64,000 bases of DNA from Pseudoduganella dura (GTDB taxonomy: Bacteria; Pseudomonadota; Gammaproteobacteria; Burkholderiales; Burkholderiaceae_D), in NCBI RefSeq assembly GCF_009727155.1, contig NZ_WNWM01000002.1, positions 930,001-994,000 of the forward strand, given 5' to 3'. Both the position numbers and the translations under genes were made by a program. Positions 53,525 to 63,724 of this stretch are shown in pieces (the stretch's first letter is position 1; each line of letters starts with the position of its first letter). A model generated the notes under the pieces. It saw only the letters and a program-made list of their open reading frames with translations, ran no database searches and was not told the origin of the DNA.

Positions 53525-54304
53525 ATGAAACGATTGCGCATCACCCTGCCCCTGTCGCTCGGCGTGCTCGCGGGCTGGCTGGCATTGACCATCGGTGTCG
53601 GCTGGATCACGTCGGGCGGCGGCACGCAGTCGCTGGGCGACGCCGCCAGCGTCGGCATCGGCCCGGGCTGGCTCCTGGCGGCGTTGTTCGCGGCGGCGTT
53701 CGCGCTGGCGTCCGACGATCGCCGGGCGGCCGGGCTCTGCGCGCCGCGTCCATGGAAATCCGTGGGCCTGGTCTGGCTGCCGCTGCTGTATGCGGCCCTG
53801 ATGGTGCTCGCGGCGCTCGGGGACCAGCTGACGATCCCGCGCGCCACCTTGCTGGTCCTCGCGGTCAACATGCTGGCGGTGGGCCTGTCGGAAGAACTGA
53901 TGTTCCGCGGCGTGCTGCTCGCGGGGTTCCTGGACCGCTACACGGCCTGGCAGGCAGTCTTCGCTTCCTCCGCCATCTTCGGGCTGATGCATGCGCTGAA
54001 CGGCTTCACCACGGGCGACGTGCCGGACGCGCTGTGGCAATCCGGCGGCGCCTTCCTGCAGGGCGTGGGCTACGCGGCGGTCCGCCTGCGCACCAGGTCG
54101 ATCTGGCCGATGGCCGTGGTGCATGGCCTGTGGGATTTCTCGCTGATGCTGCAGCTGGTCTCGGGCGCGCAGCAGGAGACGGCGCCGCTGCGTCCTTACG
54201 TATCGCTGCTGCTGGTGATGCCGATTTTCCTGTACGGCCTATACCTGCTGTGGGACGGCCGCGGCGAGGCGCCGCATGGCGCCACGGCCGGCGGAACGCC
54301 CTGA
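53525..54304 (+). CDS. CPBP family intramembrane protease
   Basis: A 259-residue polytopic membrane protein with about eight hydrophobic segments. The CPBP (Abi/Rce1) motifs are present: EELMFRGVLLAGFL near 122-135 (EE...R), FGLMHALNGF near 152 and VVHGLWDFSL near 198. Bacterial members are membrane metalloproteases; most lack a known target. The start ATG at 53525 was chosen over a longer frame beginning at 53327, because the extension runs through the repeat and a Cys-rich segment with no coding look. Confidence 0.85.
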   Translation: MKRLRITLPLSLGVLAGWLALTIGVGWITSGGGTQSLGDAASVGIGPGWLLAALFAAAFALASDDRRAAGLCAPRPWKSVGLVWLPLLYAALMVLAALGDQLTIPRATLLVLAVNMLAVGLSEELMFRGVLLAGFLDRYTAWQAVFASSAIFGLMHALNGFTTGDVPDALWQSGGAFLQGVGYAAVRLRTRSIWPMAVVHGLWDFSLMLQLVSGAQQETAPLRPYVSLLLVMPIFLYGLYLLWDGRGEAPHGATAGGTP

Positions 54305-54351
54305 GCCCATGCCGATCCGGGATCGCTTCGACTTGATCGAACAGGCAACCG

Positions 54352-54795
54352 TTACTTTTGCGTGCCCACGGAAAGCGTATAGTTCGCGCTTTCGTTGCGC
54401 CGCGCCGCATTGCGCATCAGGTACACGTTCACCGTGTACTCGCCACCCTGTTCGGCCTTGCCGCGGTAATCGAGGCCGTCGATCGAGCCGTTGAACAGGG
54501 CCTCCTGCGCGCCCGGCGCAGTGACGTTGAAGTAGTTCGAGCGGGAATTCGTCTTCAACCCGACGGCCAGCATCTGCCCCTGGCGCACCTGCACCTTGTA
54601 CTCGGCGCTGCCGTAGCCGCGGATCTTGCCGCGCACGAGTTTCGTGCCGGGGGTGCTGGCGTCGATCGTGTGCGTCTCGACCTTGTCGGCCGCCGCGGCG
54701 GATTGCTGCAGCCCTGCCAGCAGGCCGCACAATGCAACGCCGGCGGCAAGCACACGCTTGCCGGCCAGGGCCGAATGGTTTGCTTCGGTTTTCAT
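54352..54795 (-). CDS. Small secreted beta-rich protein
   Basis: A 147-residue exported protein with signal peptide (about 1-36, ending SAAAA). The mature part (VRGKIRGYGSAEYKVQVRQGQMLAVGLKTNSRSNYFNVTAPG, in overlapping pieces) resembles the g-type lysozyme inhibitor (PliG)/PPC-like beta-sandwich, with the GKIxGYxxxxYxVxxxxGQ pattern. Its ATG overlaps the acetate kinase stop (AATGA), so it is translated from the same operon despite its different location. A lysozyme-inhibitor role is inferred by similarity only. Confidence 0.6.
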   Translation of the reverse strand: MKTEANHSALAGKRVLAAGVALCGLLAGLQQSAAAADKVETHTIDASTPGTKLVRGKIRGYGSAEYKVQVRQGQMLAVGLKTNSRSNYFNVTAPGAQEALFNGSIDGLDYRGKAEQGGEYTVNVYLMRNAARRNESANYTLSVGTQK

Positions 54796-56006
54796 TGCGC
54801 TCCCACCAGCGCGGCGGCGTGCCGCGCGATCATCAGTTCCTCGTTGGCCGGCACCACCCAGGCCGCGACCTTGCTGGATGCGGCGCTGATGCGCGCGATG
54901 CCGCCGCCAACCGCGCCGTTGGCCGATTCGTCGAGCGTGACGCCCAGCCACGCCGCATCGCGGCACACGGCGGCGCGCACCGCCACGCTGTTCTCGCCGA
55001 TGCCGCCCGAGAAAACCAGCGCATCGAGCCCGCCCAGTGCCGCGGCCAGCGAGCCGAGTTCGCGGCCGATGCGGTAGACCAGCAGGTCGATCGCCAGTTG
55101 TGCGCGGGGATCGACGCTGGCCTCCAGCGTGCGCATGTCGGCCGCGATGCCCGATACGCCCAGCAGCCCGGACTCCTGGTACAGCAGCCGCTGCACCGCC
55201 GCCACATCCATGCCCAGCTCGTCGATCAGGTACAGCACCACGCCGGGATCGAGCGCGCCGCAGCGGGTGCCCATCGGCAGGCCGTCGACCGCCGTGAATC
55301 CCATCGTGCTGGCCACGCTGCGGCCGGCGTGCATCGCGCACATGCTGGCACCGTTTCCCAGGTGGGCGGCGACGATGCGCCCGCCGGCCAGCGCCGGCGC
55401 GAAGTCCGGCACCCGGCTGGCGATGTATTCGTAGGAAAGCCCATGGAAACCGTAACGCCGGATGCCGCGGCCGGTGATCGACGGCGGCAGCGCGAACGCC
55501 TGCGCCAGCGCCGGCTGGCCCGTATGGAACGCGGTGTCGAAGCAGGCCACCTGTGGCACCTGCGGCGCCAGCGCCAGCACCGCGCGCACGGACGCCAGGT
55601 TGTGCGGCAGGTGCAGCGGCGCCAGCGGGATGAGTTTTTCCAGGTCGTCGAGCACCGCGCCGTCCAGCAGTTGCGGGCCGCTGTAGTGGACGCCGCCGTG
55701 CACGATACGGTGGCCGACGGCGCGCACGTTCATGCCTTGCAAATGCTCTTCGGCGTGATCGATCAGGAAGCGCATCGCCCCCTCGTGATCGAGCGGCGCA
55801 TCGGCCCACGTGCGTTCCCCGGCCGGGTGCCCCTGCGCGTCGGACGCGCTGAAGCGGGTGGTGCCGGCATACAGGTTTTCCACCTTGCCCTTCAGCTCCG
55901 GCGAGAAGTCCGGACCGCGGAACAGCGAGAACTTGATGCTCGACGATCCGGCGTTGATGACCACCACGGCATCGTCCGGCGCCAGCCCGTGATTTGGTGC
56001 GTTCAT
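54792..56006 (-). CDS. ackA: Acetate kinase
   Basis: A 404-residue enzyme of normal length. The phosphate-binding start VVVINAGSSSIKFSLF, VGHRIVHGGVHYSGP, FDTAFHTGQP, RRYGFHGLSYEYIA, HLGNGASMCAMHAGRSVASTMGF and LVFSGGIGENS are all intact. It converts acetyl phosphate and ADP to acetate and ATP. The ATG at 56006 lies 1 nt after the phosphotransacetylase stop; the frame upstream is that gene's end. In this operon the enzymes work in sequence from acetyl-CoA (or another acyl-CoA) to acetate. Confidence 0.95.
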   Translation of the reverse strand: MNAPNHGLAPDDAVVVINAGSSSIKFSLFRGPDFSPELKGKVENLYAGTTRFSASDAQGHPAGERTWADAPLDHEGAMRFLIDHAEEHLQGMNVRAVGHRIVHGGVHYSGPQLLDGAVLDDLEKLIPLAPLHLPHNLASVRAVLALAPQVPQVACFDTAFHTGQPALAQAFALPPSITGRGIRRYGFHGLSYEYIASRVPDFAPALAGGRIVAAHLGNGASMCAMHAGRSVASTMGFTAVDGLPMGTRCGALDPGVVLYLIDELGMDVAAVQRLLYQESGLLGVSGIAADMRTLEASVDPRAQLAIDLLVYRIGRELGSLAAALGGLDALVFSGGIGENSVAVRAAVCRDAAWLGVTLDESANGAVGGGIARISAASSKVAAWVVPANEELMIARHAAALVGAQ

Positions 56007-56007
56007 C

Positions 56008-56964
56008 CTAGCCGCCCAGGATCCTGGCATCGGCCAGCTTGCGCCGCGCGACCAGCACGGCCACGGCGCACGAGGCCAGGCGCGCGGCCACCGAATCGGC
56101 GCGGCTCGTGAGGATCAGGGGCACGCGCGCGCCGAGCACGATGCCCGCGGCCTCGGCGCCGCCCATGAAGGTGAGGCTCTTGGCCAGCATGTTGCCCGCT
56201 TCCAGGTCGGGCGCGACCAGCACGTTGGCGCGGCCGGCCACCGGCGAGACCAGGTGCTTGATCGCGGCCGCGCCCGGATCGATCGCGTTGTCCATCGCCA
56301 GCGGCCCGTCGAGGATGCCGCCGGTGATCTGGCCCCGGTCGGCCATCTTGCACAGCGCCGCCGCATCGATCGTGGCCGGCATCTTCGCGCTGACCGTTTC
56401 CACCGCCGCCAGGATGGCGACCCGCGCCTCGCCGAATTCGAGCACGTGCGCGAGGTCGATCGCGTTCTGCACGATGTCCACCTTGTCGGCAAGTTCCGGG
56501 GCGATGTTGATGGCGGCATCGGTGATGATGACCGGCTCGCCGCGGCCGGGAATATCCATCACGAAGCAATGGGTAAGCCGGCGCGCGGTGCGCAGGCCGG
56601 TGGCGGACGATACGACGGCGCCCATCAGCTCATCGGTGTGCAGGCTGCCTTTCATCAGCGCCTGCGCCCTGCCCTCGCGCACGATTTCGACCGCGCGCGC
56701 GGCGGAGGCGTGGCTGTGCGGCGTTTCCTCGAGGGGCAATGCGGAGATATCCAGTCCGGCCATGGCGGCCGCCTGTTCGATCCGGGCCCGCGGGCCCACG
56801 AGGATCGGCAGGATCAGGCCCAGGCGGCTGGCATCGAGCGCCGATTCCAGCGCATGGGCATCGCAGGGATGGGCCAGTGCCACGGTGACCGGACCGCCGG
56901 CGCGGGCAATGTCGATCAGCCTGTCGAAATAGGGATGGCCGGTGCCGGGTGCGTTCATCGGCAT
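56008..56964 (-). CDS. Phosphate acetyl/butyryltransferase family protein
   Basis: A 318-residue PTA_PTB-fold enzyme (RLIDIARAGGPVTVALAHPCD, VREGRAQALMKGSLHTDELM, VMDIPGRGEPVIITDAAINIAP, ITGGILDGPLAMDNAI, LVAPDLEAGNMLAKSLTFMG). It is close to the short bacterial phosphate acetyltransferases and to the transferase half of enoyl-CoA hydratase/phosphate acetyltransferase fusions; no hydratase domain is present. First gene of the operon with ackA. The ATG at 56964 follows GGGAG by 4 nt; an in-frame ATG two codons later is possible. Whether acetyl- or butyryl-phosphate is the product cannot be read. Confidence 0.88.
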   Translation of the reverse strand: MPMNAPGTGHPYFDRLIDIARAGGPVTVALAHPCDAHALESALDASRLGLILPILVGPRARIEQAAAMAGLDISALPLEETPHSHASAARAVEIVREGRAQALMKGSLHTDELMGAVVSSATGLRTARRLTHCFVMDIPGRGEPVIITDAAINIAPELADKVDIVQNAIDLAHVLEFGEARVAILAAVETVSAKMPATIDAAALCKMADRGQITGGILDGPLAMDNAIDPGAAAIKHLVSPVAGRANVLVAPDLEAGNMLAKSLTFMGGAEAAGIVLGARVPLILTSRADSVAARLASCAVAVLVARRKLADARILGG

Positions 56965-57126
56965 ACGGCTCCCGCGGTGCAACAGCGTGCTGCCCGGCGT
57001 GCGGGCAGGCTTTCTTTCGAGAGATACATTCGGGCTCCAGCGACGGGTTGTAGCGATCTTATCTATAAATCAACGCCGCAGCCAATATTTTCTGCTGCGG
57101 TGCGCAATCCCGCCGGTGGGCAGGCA

Positions 57127-57612
57127 TCAGGGCTGGGCGCGTTCCCAGGTGTAGACGCCGGCACCGCCGGCCAGCACCAGGTGCAGCCGCCCGTCGACGA
57201 TGCGGTAGCTGCGCACTGCTTCGATATCGGCAGGCAGCCGGCCCGCAAGCGGGCCCGGTGGACACAGCATTTTCGTGGTGCCCAGCGGACTCAGTGCCAG
57301 ACCGCCGGCCGGACCGTCGGCGCTCCAGGTGCCGGAACCCCGGTTGCAGTCGATGCGCGCGGACAGCCGGCCATCCGCACCGAACTGCAGCTGGTACTGA
57401 TCGGGCCGGGATGGCCGGAGTTCGGCGGCGGCGGCGTCGCCCGCCCGGTACGATACGAGCTGCCAGGCCGTGCCGGCCAGTGGCGGCTGGCTCGCGGCCT
57501 CCCCCGGAACCGGCGCGGAAGCGCAGCCGGACAACAGGAGCGCCGTGGCCGCGGTGCCCGCCAGGAATCGTGCAGCGGCGGCCGATGTGGTGGATTTGCT
57601 TGCAGTGTTCAT
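57127..57612 (-). CDS. META-domain lipoprotein
   Basis: A 161-residue protein. A lipoprotein signal (FLAGTAATALLLSGCASAP, Cys about 30) precedes a META/HslJ-like domain (PLAGTAWQLVSYRAGD, YQLQFGADGRLSARIDCNRGSGTWSA, LALSPLGTTKMLCPPGP). The start at 57612 follows GGAAGGAT. HslJ-type proteins are outer-membrane or secreted and affect envelope stress and motility. It is divergent from the exported oxidoreductase. Confidence 0.8.
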   Translation of the reverse strand: MNTASKSTTSAAAARFLAGTAATALLLSGCASAPVPGEAASQPPLAGTAWQLVSYRAGDAAAAELRPSRPDQYQLQFGADGRLSARIDCNRGSGTWSADGPAGGLALSPLGTTKMLCPPGPLAGRLPADIEAVRSYRIVDGRLHLVLAGGAGVYTWERAQP

Positions 57613-58081
57613 GTCTCGATCCTTCCAGGAAAATGCCCGCCGCTCAGAAACGGCGGTGCCCTTCGTCGGCATCGCAGCGGCCGCTGAACTTGATCAGGCC
57701 TTCGATCTCGATGGCGCCGTACACGAACCCGTGTATTCATGCCAATAACTTGTCGTCACGAAGACGCCGTGACGCCGGCCGTCCCGTGCATGTGCAACAA
57801 CCACAGGCAGCGCAGGAAGCCGGGAAGTCGCGGTGGATGCATCGGCTGCTTTTCACTCCAGTCATTGGCCATGCCGGTTGCGGGATCGTCCGGTCGCGTG
57901 GACGAAGATGAGTGAAGCTTAACTGATGGGCAACGCTGACTGGCGGCACAGGAGCCCGGTAACGGGCCTGGTTGTGGTTTTTTTGAACGGCCAGGCCGGT
58001 TTTTCCCGGCAGCTAGCTGGCGCTGCCGTTCAGCCCCCCATGCGACGATGTGCTCCCCTCTTTTATAGCGAAAGCCATCTC
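57613..58081. other. Intergenic region between divergent genes, with dispersed repeat copy B
   Basis: 469 bp between the META lipoprotein gene and the oxidoreductase. It contains repeat copy B (57644-57727). The remainder has no supported gene; frames here are short and out of context. The oxidoreductase has a weak ribosome-binding site before 58082. Confidence 0.55.
57644..57727. repeat. Dispersed imperfect repeat, copy B
   Basis: 84 bp resembling 53333-53422. On the minus strand it reads FVYGAIEIEGLIKFSGRC and then DADEGHRRF followed by stop, and copy A reads SGRCDADERRRLF then stop in the matching frame. It lies 32 bp before the META lipoprotein start. It could be the remnant of a small coding sequence or a conserved leader. 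Confidence 0.55.
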
Positions 58082-59317
58082 ATGAACCAGAGCCAGCCAC
58101 CGCGCCGCGATTTCCTGCGCTATGTCGGAACCCTGGCGTCGTTGTCCACGCCGGCGGCGCTGGCCGCGGCCAGCGACAAGGACCGCGTCACGTTCGCGCC
58201 GATCTTCGACAAGTCCGAAAAGCCGGAAAAGACCGAACCGCCTGCCGATCCCTGGGACCAGCGCGTGGGTGTCGCGATCGTCGGCCTGGGGCGCATCGCG
58301 GTCAACGAGATGCTGCCGGCCTTTATGCAATGCAAGCACGCCAGGCCGGTCGCCCTGGTGACGGGCGACCGCGCCAAGGGCCTGAAGATCGCGCATCAGT
58401 ACAACATCCCCGAAAGCGCGGTGCTCGATTACCGGGACTATGACAAGCTTGCCGGGATGCCGGAAGTACGAGCCGTGTACATCGCGCTGCCCAACAACAT
58501 GCATGCCGAATATACAGTGCGCGCGGCGCGCGCCGGCAAGCATGTGCTCTGCGAAAAGCCGATGGCGAACAGCGCGGCGGAGTGCCGGCAGATGATCGAG
58601 GCGTGCGGCAAGGCCGGCCGCAAGCTGATGATCGCCTATCGCAGCCAGTACGAACCGCTGGCCAGGGCATTGGGAGAGATGGTGCAGGAGCGGAAGCTCG
58701 GGGCGCTGAAGGAATTCAATTCGGTGAACTCGCAGAACATGGGCGACCCGCAGCACTGGCGCCTCAAGCGCGCGCTGGCCGGCGGCGGTGCCTTGCCGGA
58801 TATCGGGCTGTACTGCATCAACGCGGCACGCTTCCTCAGCGGCGAAGAACCTGTCGAAGTGTTCGGCAATACCTGGTCGACGCCGGGCGATACGCGTTTC
58901 CGCGAAGTCGAAGAATCCTGCCAGTTCGTCCTGCGCTTCCCCAGCGGCTTCATCGCCACCTGCACCACCAGCTACGCCGTGCACAAGTCTCAGATGTTCC
59001 GCCTGAACGGCGCCGACGCCTGGGCGGAGATGAACCCTGCGTACGCGTATCACGGGAACCAGCTGCGGGTGGCCCGCGTGGTCGACGGCAAGGAACAGGT
59101 CAGCGACATCCAGGCCGGGGAAAAGAACCAGTTCACGCTGATGATCGACCACTTTGCCCGATGCGTCCAGCAGGACAGGGAGGTGCGCACGCCGGGCGAG
59201 GAAGGCTTGCAGGACCAGCGGATCATGGAGGCGATCTACGAGTCGGCGCGCACGCATCGGGTGGTGAAGCTGGCGGTGCCGGGGCGGACGCGGGGGCCGG
59301 CGCTGGAAAAGAAATGA
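58082..59317 (+). CDS. Tat-exported Gfo/Idh/MocA family oxidoreductase
   Basis: A 411-residue enzyme with twin-arginine signal PPRRDFLRYVGTLASLSTPA. Residues about 60-180 form the NAD(P)-binding Rossmann domain (VGVAIVGLGRIAVNEMLPAF), with the EKP motif in GKHVLCEKPMANSAAECRQM. The C-terminal alpha/beta domain follows to the end (ALAGGGALPDIGLYCINAARFLSGEEP). It resembles the periplasmic glucose-fructose oxidoreductase group, which carries tightly bound NADP. Substrate unknown. Its stop codon lies 4 nt before the first unit of the 116-bp repeat array. Confidence 0.85.
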   Translation: MNQSQPPRRDFLRYVGTLASLSTPAALAAASDKDRVTFAPIFDKSEKPEKTEPPADPWDQRVGVAIVGLGRIAVNEMLPAFMQCKHARPVALVTGDRAKGLKIAHQYNIPESAVLDYRDYDKLAGMPEVRAVYIALPNNMHAEYTVRAARAGKHVLCEKPMANSAAECRQMIEACGKAGRKLMIAYRSQYEPLARALGEMVQERKLGALKEFNSVNSQNMGDPQHWRLKRALAGGGALPDIGLYCINAARFLSGEEPVEVFGNTWSTPGDTRFREVEESCQFVLRFPSGFIATCTTSYAVHKSQMFRLNGADAWAEMNPAYAYHGNQLRVARVVDGKEQVSDIQAGEKNQFTLMIDHFARCVQQDREVRTPGEEGLQDQRIMEAIYESARTHRVVKLAVPGRTRGPALEKK

Positions 59318-59748
59318 AGCCGGCGCATGCGCCGACAGCCATCCGCAGGGATACCTTCAAATGGACGATTCGGAGAGCCCCGCGGTGGTAAGCGCGGGTC
59401 TTCGAATCCCACCCTCTTCCGTCCAGACAAGTAAGTTGGCGCATGCGCCGACGGCCATCCGCAGGGATACCTTCAAATGGACGATTCGGAGAGCCCCGTG
59501 CTGGTAAGCGCGGGTCTTCGAATCCCACCCTCTTCCGTCCAGACAAGTAAGTTGGCGCATGCGCCGACGGCCATCCGCAGGGATACCTTCAAATGGACGA
59601 TTCGGAGAGCCCCGCGCTGGTAAGCGCGGATCTTCGAATCCCACCCTCTTTCGTCCAGACAAGTAAGTTGGCGCATGCGCCGACGGCCATCCGCAGGGAT
59701 ACCTTCAAATGGACGATTCGGAGAGCCCCGCGCTGGTAAGCGCGGGTC

Positions 59749-59910
<162 letters not shown>

Positions 59911-59987
59911 TGGTGACGCTACAGCGCGCTGACTCGACGCCCTGCACTCCCAAGCTGAACAAAGTTCGTTGCAACTCAAGAGGCACG

Positions 59988-60016
59988 ATTCTATAGCAAC
60001 ATTTGTTCCGCGTCAA
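59988..60016 (-). promoter_or_regulatory. Promoter for tRNA-Ser copy 1
   Basis: Minus-strand -35 TTGACG (60011-60016) and -10 TAGAAT (59988-59993), spaced 17 bp. The transcription start would be about 70 nt before the mature 5' end. It allows copy 1 to be expressed independently of copy 2 and serS. Confidence 0.65.
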
Positions 60017-60146
60017 ACCTCGGCGGTGGGATTTGTTCAATGCGGTCGAGGCACGCAAAGCGCTGGCTACTCGAAGACTGAAAACCCGGTCAGGGGGAAA
60101 AGCGCCAGCGCGAAGCGCCGGCGAAGCCGCTGCAAAGCAGCGGCAG

Positions 60147-60210
60147 ATGGGCGATTCGGAGAGCCCCGCGCTGGCAGGCGCGGGGCTTCGAATCCCACCC
60201 GCTTCCGTCC
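60147..60210 (+). repeat. Diverged tRNA-like repeat copy 5
   Basis: The 64-bp core of the 116-bp unit, changed at several positions (ATGGGCGATTCGGAGAGCC, hairpin CCCCGCGC-TGGCAG-GCGCGGGG, CTTCGAATCCCACCCGCTTC). It is preceded by a different hairpin, GCCGCTGC-aaa-GCAGCGGC at 60127-60145. Stem positions change mostly to other pairs or G-U, suggesting that the fold is kept. Confidence 0.75.
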
Positions 60211-60286
60211 TCCTGCCGACCTCCTCGAAAGACGACGCAGGCGCCGCGCGCCCTCGGCGCGCGAGGCTGGCGCGGAGCGCCAGCAG

Positions 60287-60350
60287 ATGGGCGATTCGGA
60301 GAGCCCCGCGCTGGCAGGCGCGGGTCTTCGAATCCCACCCGCTTCCGTCC
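60287..60350 (+). repeat. Diverged tRNA-like repeat copy 6
   Basis: The same 64-bp core as copy 5 with few differences, preceded by hairpin CTGGCGC-gga-GCGCCAG. Its 3' end continues into GACAAATAA and the terminator of tRNA-Ser copy 2. Together these form a second long inverted repeat (60327-60372 with 60377-60421). Confidence 0.75.
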
Positions 60351-60353
60351 AGA

Positions 60354-60395
60354 CAAATAAAAAAGGCCATCCGCAGGGATGGCCTTTTTTACTTG
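60354..60395. terminator. Bidirectional intrinsic terminator at tRNA-Ser copy 2
   Basis: AAAAAAGGCCATCC-gcag-GGATGGCCTTTTTT, the same stem as at copy 1 with one change outside the core (caaat instead of caagt). It ends the minus-strand tRNA transcript. Confidence 0.85.
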
Positions 60396-60396
60396 T

Positions 60397-60488
<92 letters not shown>

Positions 60489-60515
60489 TTTCCCACATTG
60501 CTGCGAGAAGGCAAG

Positions 60516-60521
60516 ATTATA
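60516..60521 (-). promoter_or_regulatory. -10 box of tRNA-Ser copy 2 promoter
   Basis: TATAAT on the minus strand, 27 bp before the mature tRNA 5' end. The -35 region is weak (TTCCAT-like at a 17-bp spacing) and sits inside a hairpin, AGCCCTTCC/GGAAGGGCT at about 60522-60553, whose T-run faces the plus strand. Confidence 0.6.
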
Positions 60522-60565
60522 GCAGCCCTTCCGGAAAATGGAAGGGCTTTTTAAAGCTCATGGAC

Positions 60566-61951
<1,386 letters not shown>

Positions 61952-61964
61952 TCAACACATCGGC

Positions 61965-62156
61965 TCAGCTTTTCTCGGCAGGGGTCAGGCGCTTTGCGGC
62001 GATCGTCACGACCGGCATGTGCACGTCCGGATGGATGAACAGCGGACGGTCCGCGGAAACGACGAGCGGCTGTGTTTCGCTGGTGACGAAGGCGGTGCCG
62101 AGACCGATGGCGGCGACGACGAAGAAGATGGCTTCCATGTGTTTCATTGCATTCAT
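61965..62156 (-). CDS. Small membrane or exported protein, hypothetical
   Basis: A 63-residue protein from the ATG at 62156, preceded by GGAG six nt upstream. It has one hydrophobic N-terminal segment (MEAIFFVVAAIGLGTAFVTS) that could be a TM helix or uncleaved signal, and a C-terminal half (FIHPDVHMPVVTIAAKRLTP). A longer in-frame start at 62312 gives Arg-rich sequence of no coding quality. No family is recognised. Confidence 0.55.
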   Translation of the reverse strand: MNAMKHMEAIFFVVAAIGLGTAFVTSETQPLVVSADRPLFIHPDVHMPVVTIAAKRLTPAEKS

Positions 62157-62586
62157 GATGCGCTCCGTGGTGGTTTGGTTGTACTGGTACTGCGAGGCGG
62201 CCCGGGATGTTTGCACTGTACCTAAAGGCTTTTCGCGTCTCCACCGGCGTGCGACGAAGCGCGGAAAACGCGGGATGAACTGCAACCGCGCGGGCTCCGC
62301 ATAAATTCGCATGAATTCGAGTGTGACGTTTCACCTGACCCGAAGCACAGAATAGGCCGCGTCAATCTCTGCCGATTGACGGACCGCAAATGCGCAGTTG
62401 ATGGAAATCAGGATGGAACTACTGGCGGGGAACTAAGCGGATCGCAAACGTTTTCAAGATTTGCCCAAACGTTTTCATAAGCGATGGAGTAATTTCAGAA
62501 CACCGGTTTGCGTGGCAGGGCGCCAACAACGATGTGTCATTTGCGCACTGCCCCGTGTTTGAAGGAAGCGTTACTGGCCGTACGCA
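62157..62586. other. Intergenic region with two direct operator-like boxes
   Basis: 430 bp between the small protein start and the YciI stop. It includes CAAACGTTTTCA at 62445-62456 and again at 62466-62477, 21 bp apart (two helical turns). The AAACGTTT core is typical of LacI-family operators. The rest is AT-richer than average and holds the presumed promoter of the small protein gene. No gene is supported. Confidence 0.5.
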
Positions 62587-62883
62587 TCAGCGCACCGGCG
62601 TGCTCGCCAGGTCGCCCACGACCGTGTGCCATTTGCGCACGGTCCAGCGCTTGACCAGGCCGTGCCGGACGTACGGATCGGCGGCGGCGAAGTCTTCCGC
62701 AATGGCCGGCGCATCGATGGTGAAGACCAGCAGCGCGCTGTCGATCGGCTCGCCCGCCGCGCCGGCCAGCAGCAGTTCGCCGCGTTCGACGGCGTCCCAA
62801 GCCAGCTTCAGGTGTTCAGTGCGGTACTGCTCGCGGCGCTGCAGGTAATCGTCGGCGAGCTCATAAGTCAGCAGGTAATGCAT
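62587..62883 (-). CDS. YciI family protein
   Basis: A 98-residue ferredoxin-like fold protein (MHYLLTYELADDYLQRREQYR, HLKLAWDAVERGELLLAGA, FAAADPYVRHGLVKRWTVRKWH, with the conserved DPYV). YciI-like proteins have a His/Asp pair resembling a muconolactone isomerase-type active site but mostly unknown roles. The start, preceded by GGAAAG, overlaps the end of the hydrolase gene by 23 nt, indicating cotranscription. Confidence 0.85.
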   Translation of the reverse strand: MHYLLTYELADDYLQRREQYRTEHLKLAWDAVERGELLLAGAAGEPIDSALLVFTIDAPAIAEDFAAADPYVRHGLVKRWTVRKWHTVVGDLASTPVR

Positions 62884-63682
62884 GTGTGCTTTCCGTGGAA
62901 ATGGGTGACCCGAGCCAGTCCAGCACGAGCCGGTTGAAGGAATCGGGTTGGCGCAGCATCGGCCAGTGATCGGTGTCCATCGCCACGGCCTTGCTGCCCG
63001 GCTTGCCGTCCAGCTCGGCCACCCAGGCGGACGAATGGAACATGAACGGCTTGCGCGTGCCGTAAATATAGAGCATCGGGCACAACGGGCGGAACGGCCT
63101 GCTGCTCTTGTACTTTCCGGTCCAGGTCGAATAGTAGGGATAGTTCTTTGCGACCGTCAGCGCCTCCGGCGCGGCCGGCACGCGCATCTTCCTGGCCAGT
63201 GAACGCGTCATCGATTCACCCACGCCGCCGCCGATCTTCCAGGCGGCCGCCAGCCATAACTGGTACGCCATGATGCCGAGCTTGCCCTTCAGGCCGATCT
63301 CGTCCAGGTGCGCTTTCGATCCCGCGTCGCCGATATCGACGCCGATCACGCGCGATACCAGGTCCGGGTGGCGCTGCGCAAAGTTGTAGCCGAACAGGCA
63401 GCCCCAGTCGTGCACCAGCAGCGTGACCGGCCTGCCGGGGCTGACCTGGAGGACCACCTGTTCGCACAGGGCGACCAGCGCATCGAGCGAGTGTTCCTTG
63501 CGGGGCGCGCCGGGCTCGAAGCCGGGCCAGGTGAAGCGCACGCAGCGGAAGTATGGCGAGAAGGCGGCGGCTTGCGGCTCCCACAGCGCGGCGGTGTCGG
63601 GCCAGCCGTGCAGCATCAGGATGGTGTCGGGGCCGGTGCCATCGATGTGGACCTGGGTGTTGCCGATGAGTGTTGCCGCCAC
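62861..63682 (-). CDS. Alpha/beta hydrolase
   Basis: A 273-residue alpha/beta hydrolase of the epoxide hydrolase/haloalkane dehalogenase-like group. The oxyanion HGWPDTAALW is near 25, the nucleophile elbow VHDWGCLFGYNFA near 92-104 has Asp as nucleophile (HDWG), and a C-terminal His lies in MDTDHWPMLRQPDSF near 245. The Asp nucleophile suggests an ester-type alkyl-enzyme mechanism as opposed to a serine hydrolase. Substrate unknown. It lies 42 bp downstream of rarA and overlaps yciI. Confidence 0.85.
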   Translation of the reverse strand: MAATLIGNTQVHIDGTGPDTILMLHGWPDTAALWEPQAAAFSPYFRCVRFTWPGFEPGAPRKEHSLDALVALCEQVVLQVSPGRPVTLLVHDWGCLFGYNFAQRHPDLVSRVIGVDIGDAGSKAHLDEIGLKGKLGIMAYQLWLAAAWKIGGGVGESMTRSLARKMRVPAAPEALTVAKNYPYYSTWTGKYKSSRPFRPLCPMLYIYGTRKPFMFHSSAWVAELDGKPGSKAVAMDTDHWPMLRQPDSFNRLVLDWLGSPISTESTHALPADL

Positions 63683-63724
63683 TTGCCCTCCGTTGTCAGT
63701 ATCCGGTGATCAGTATGGGGGTGG

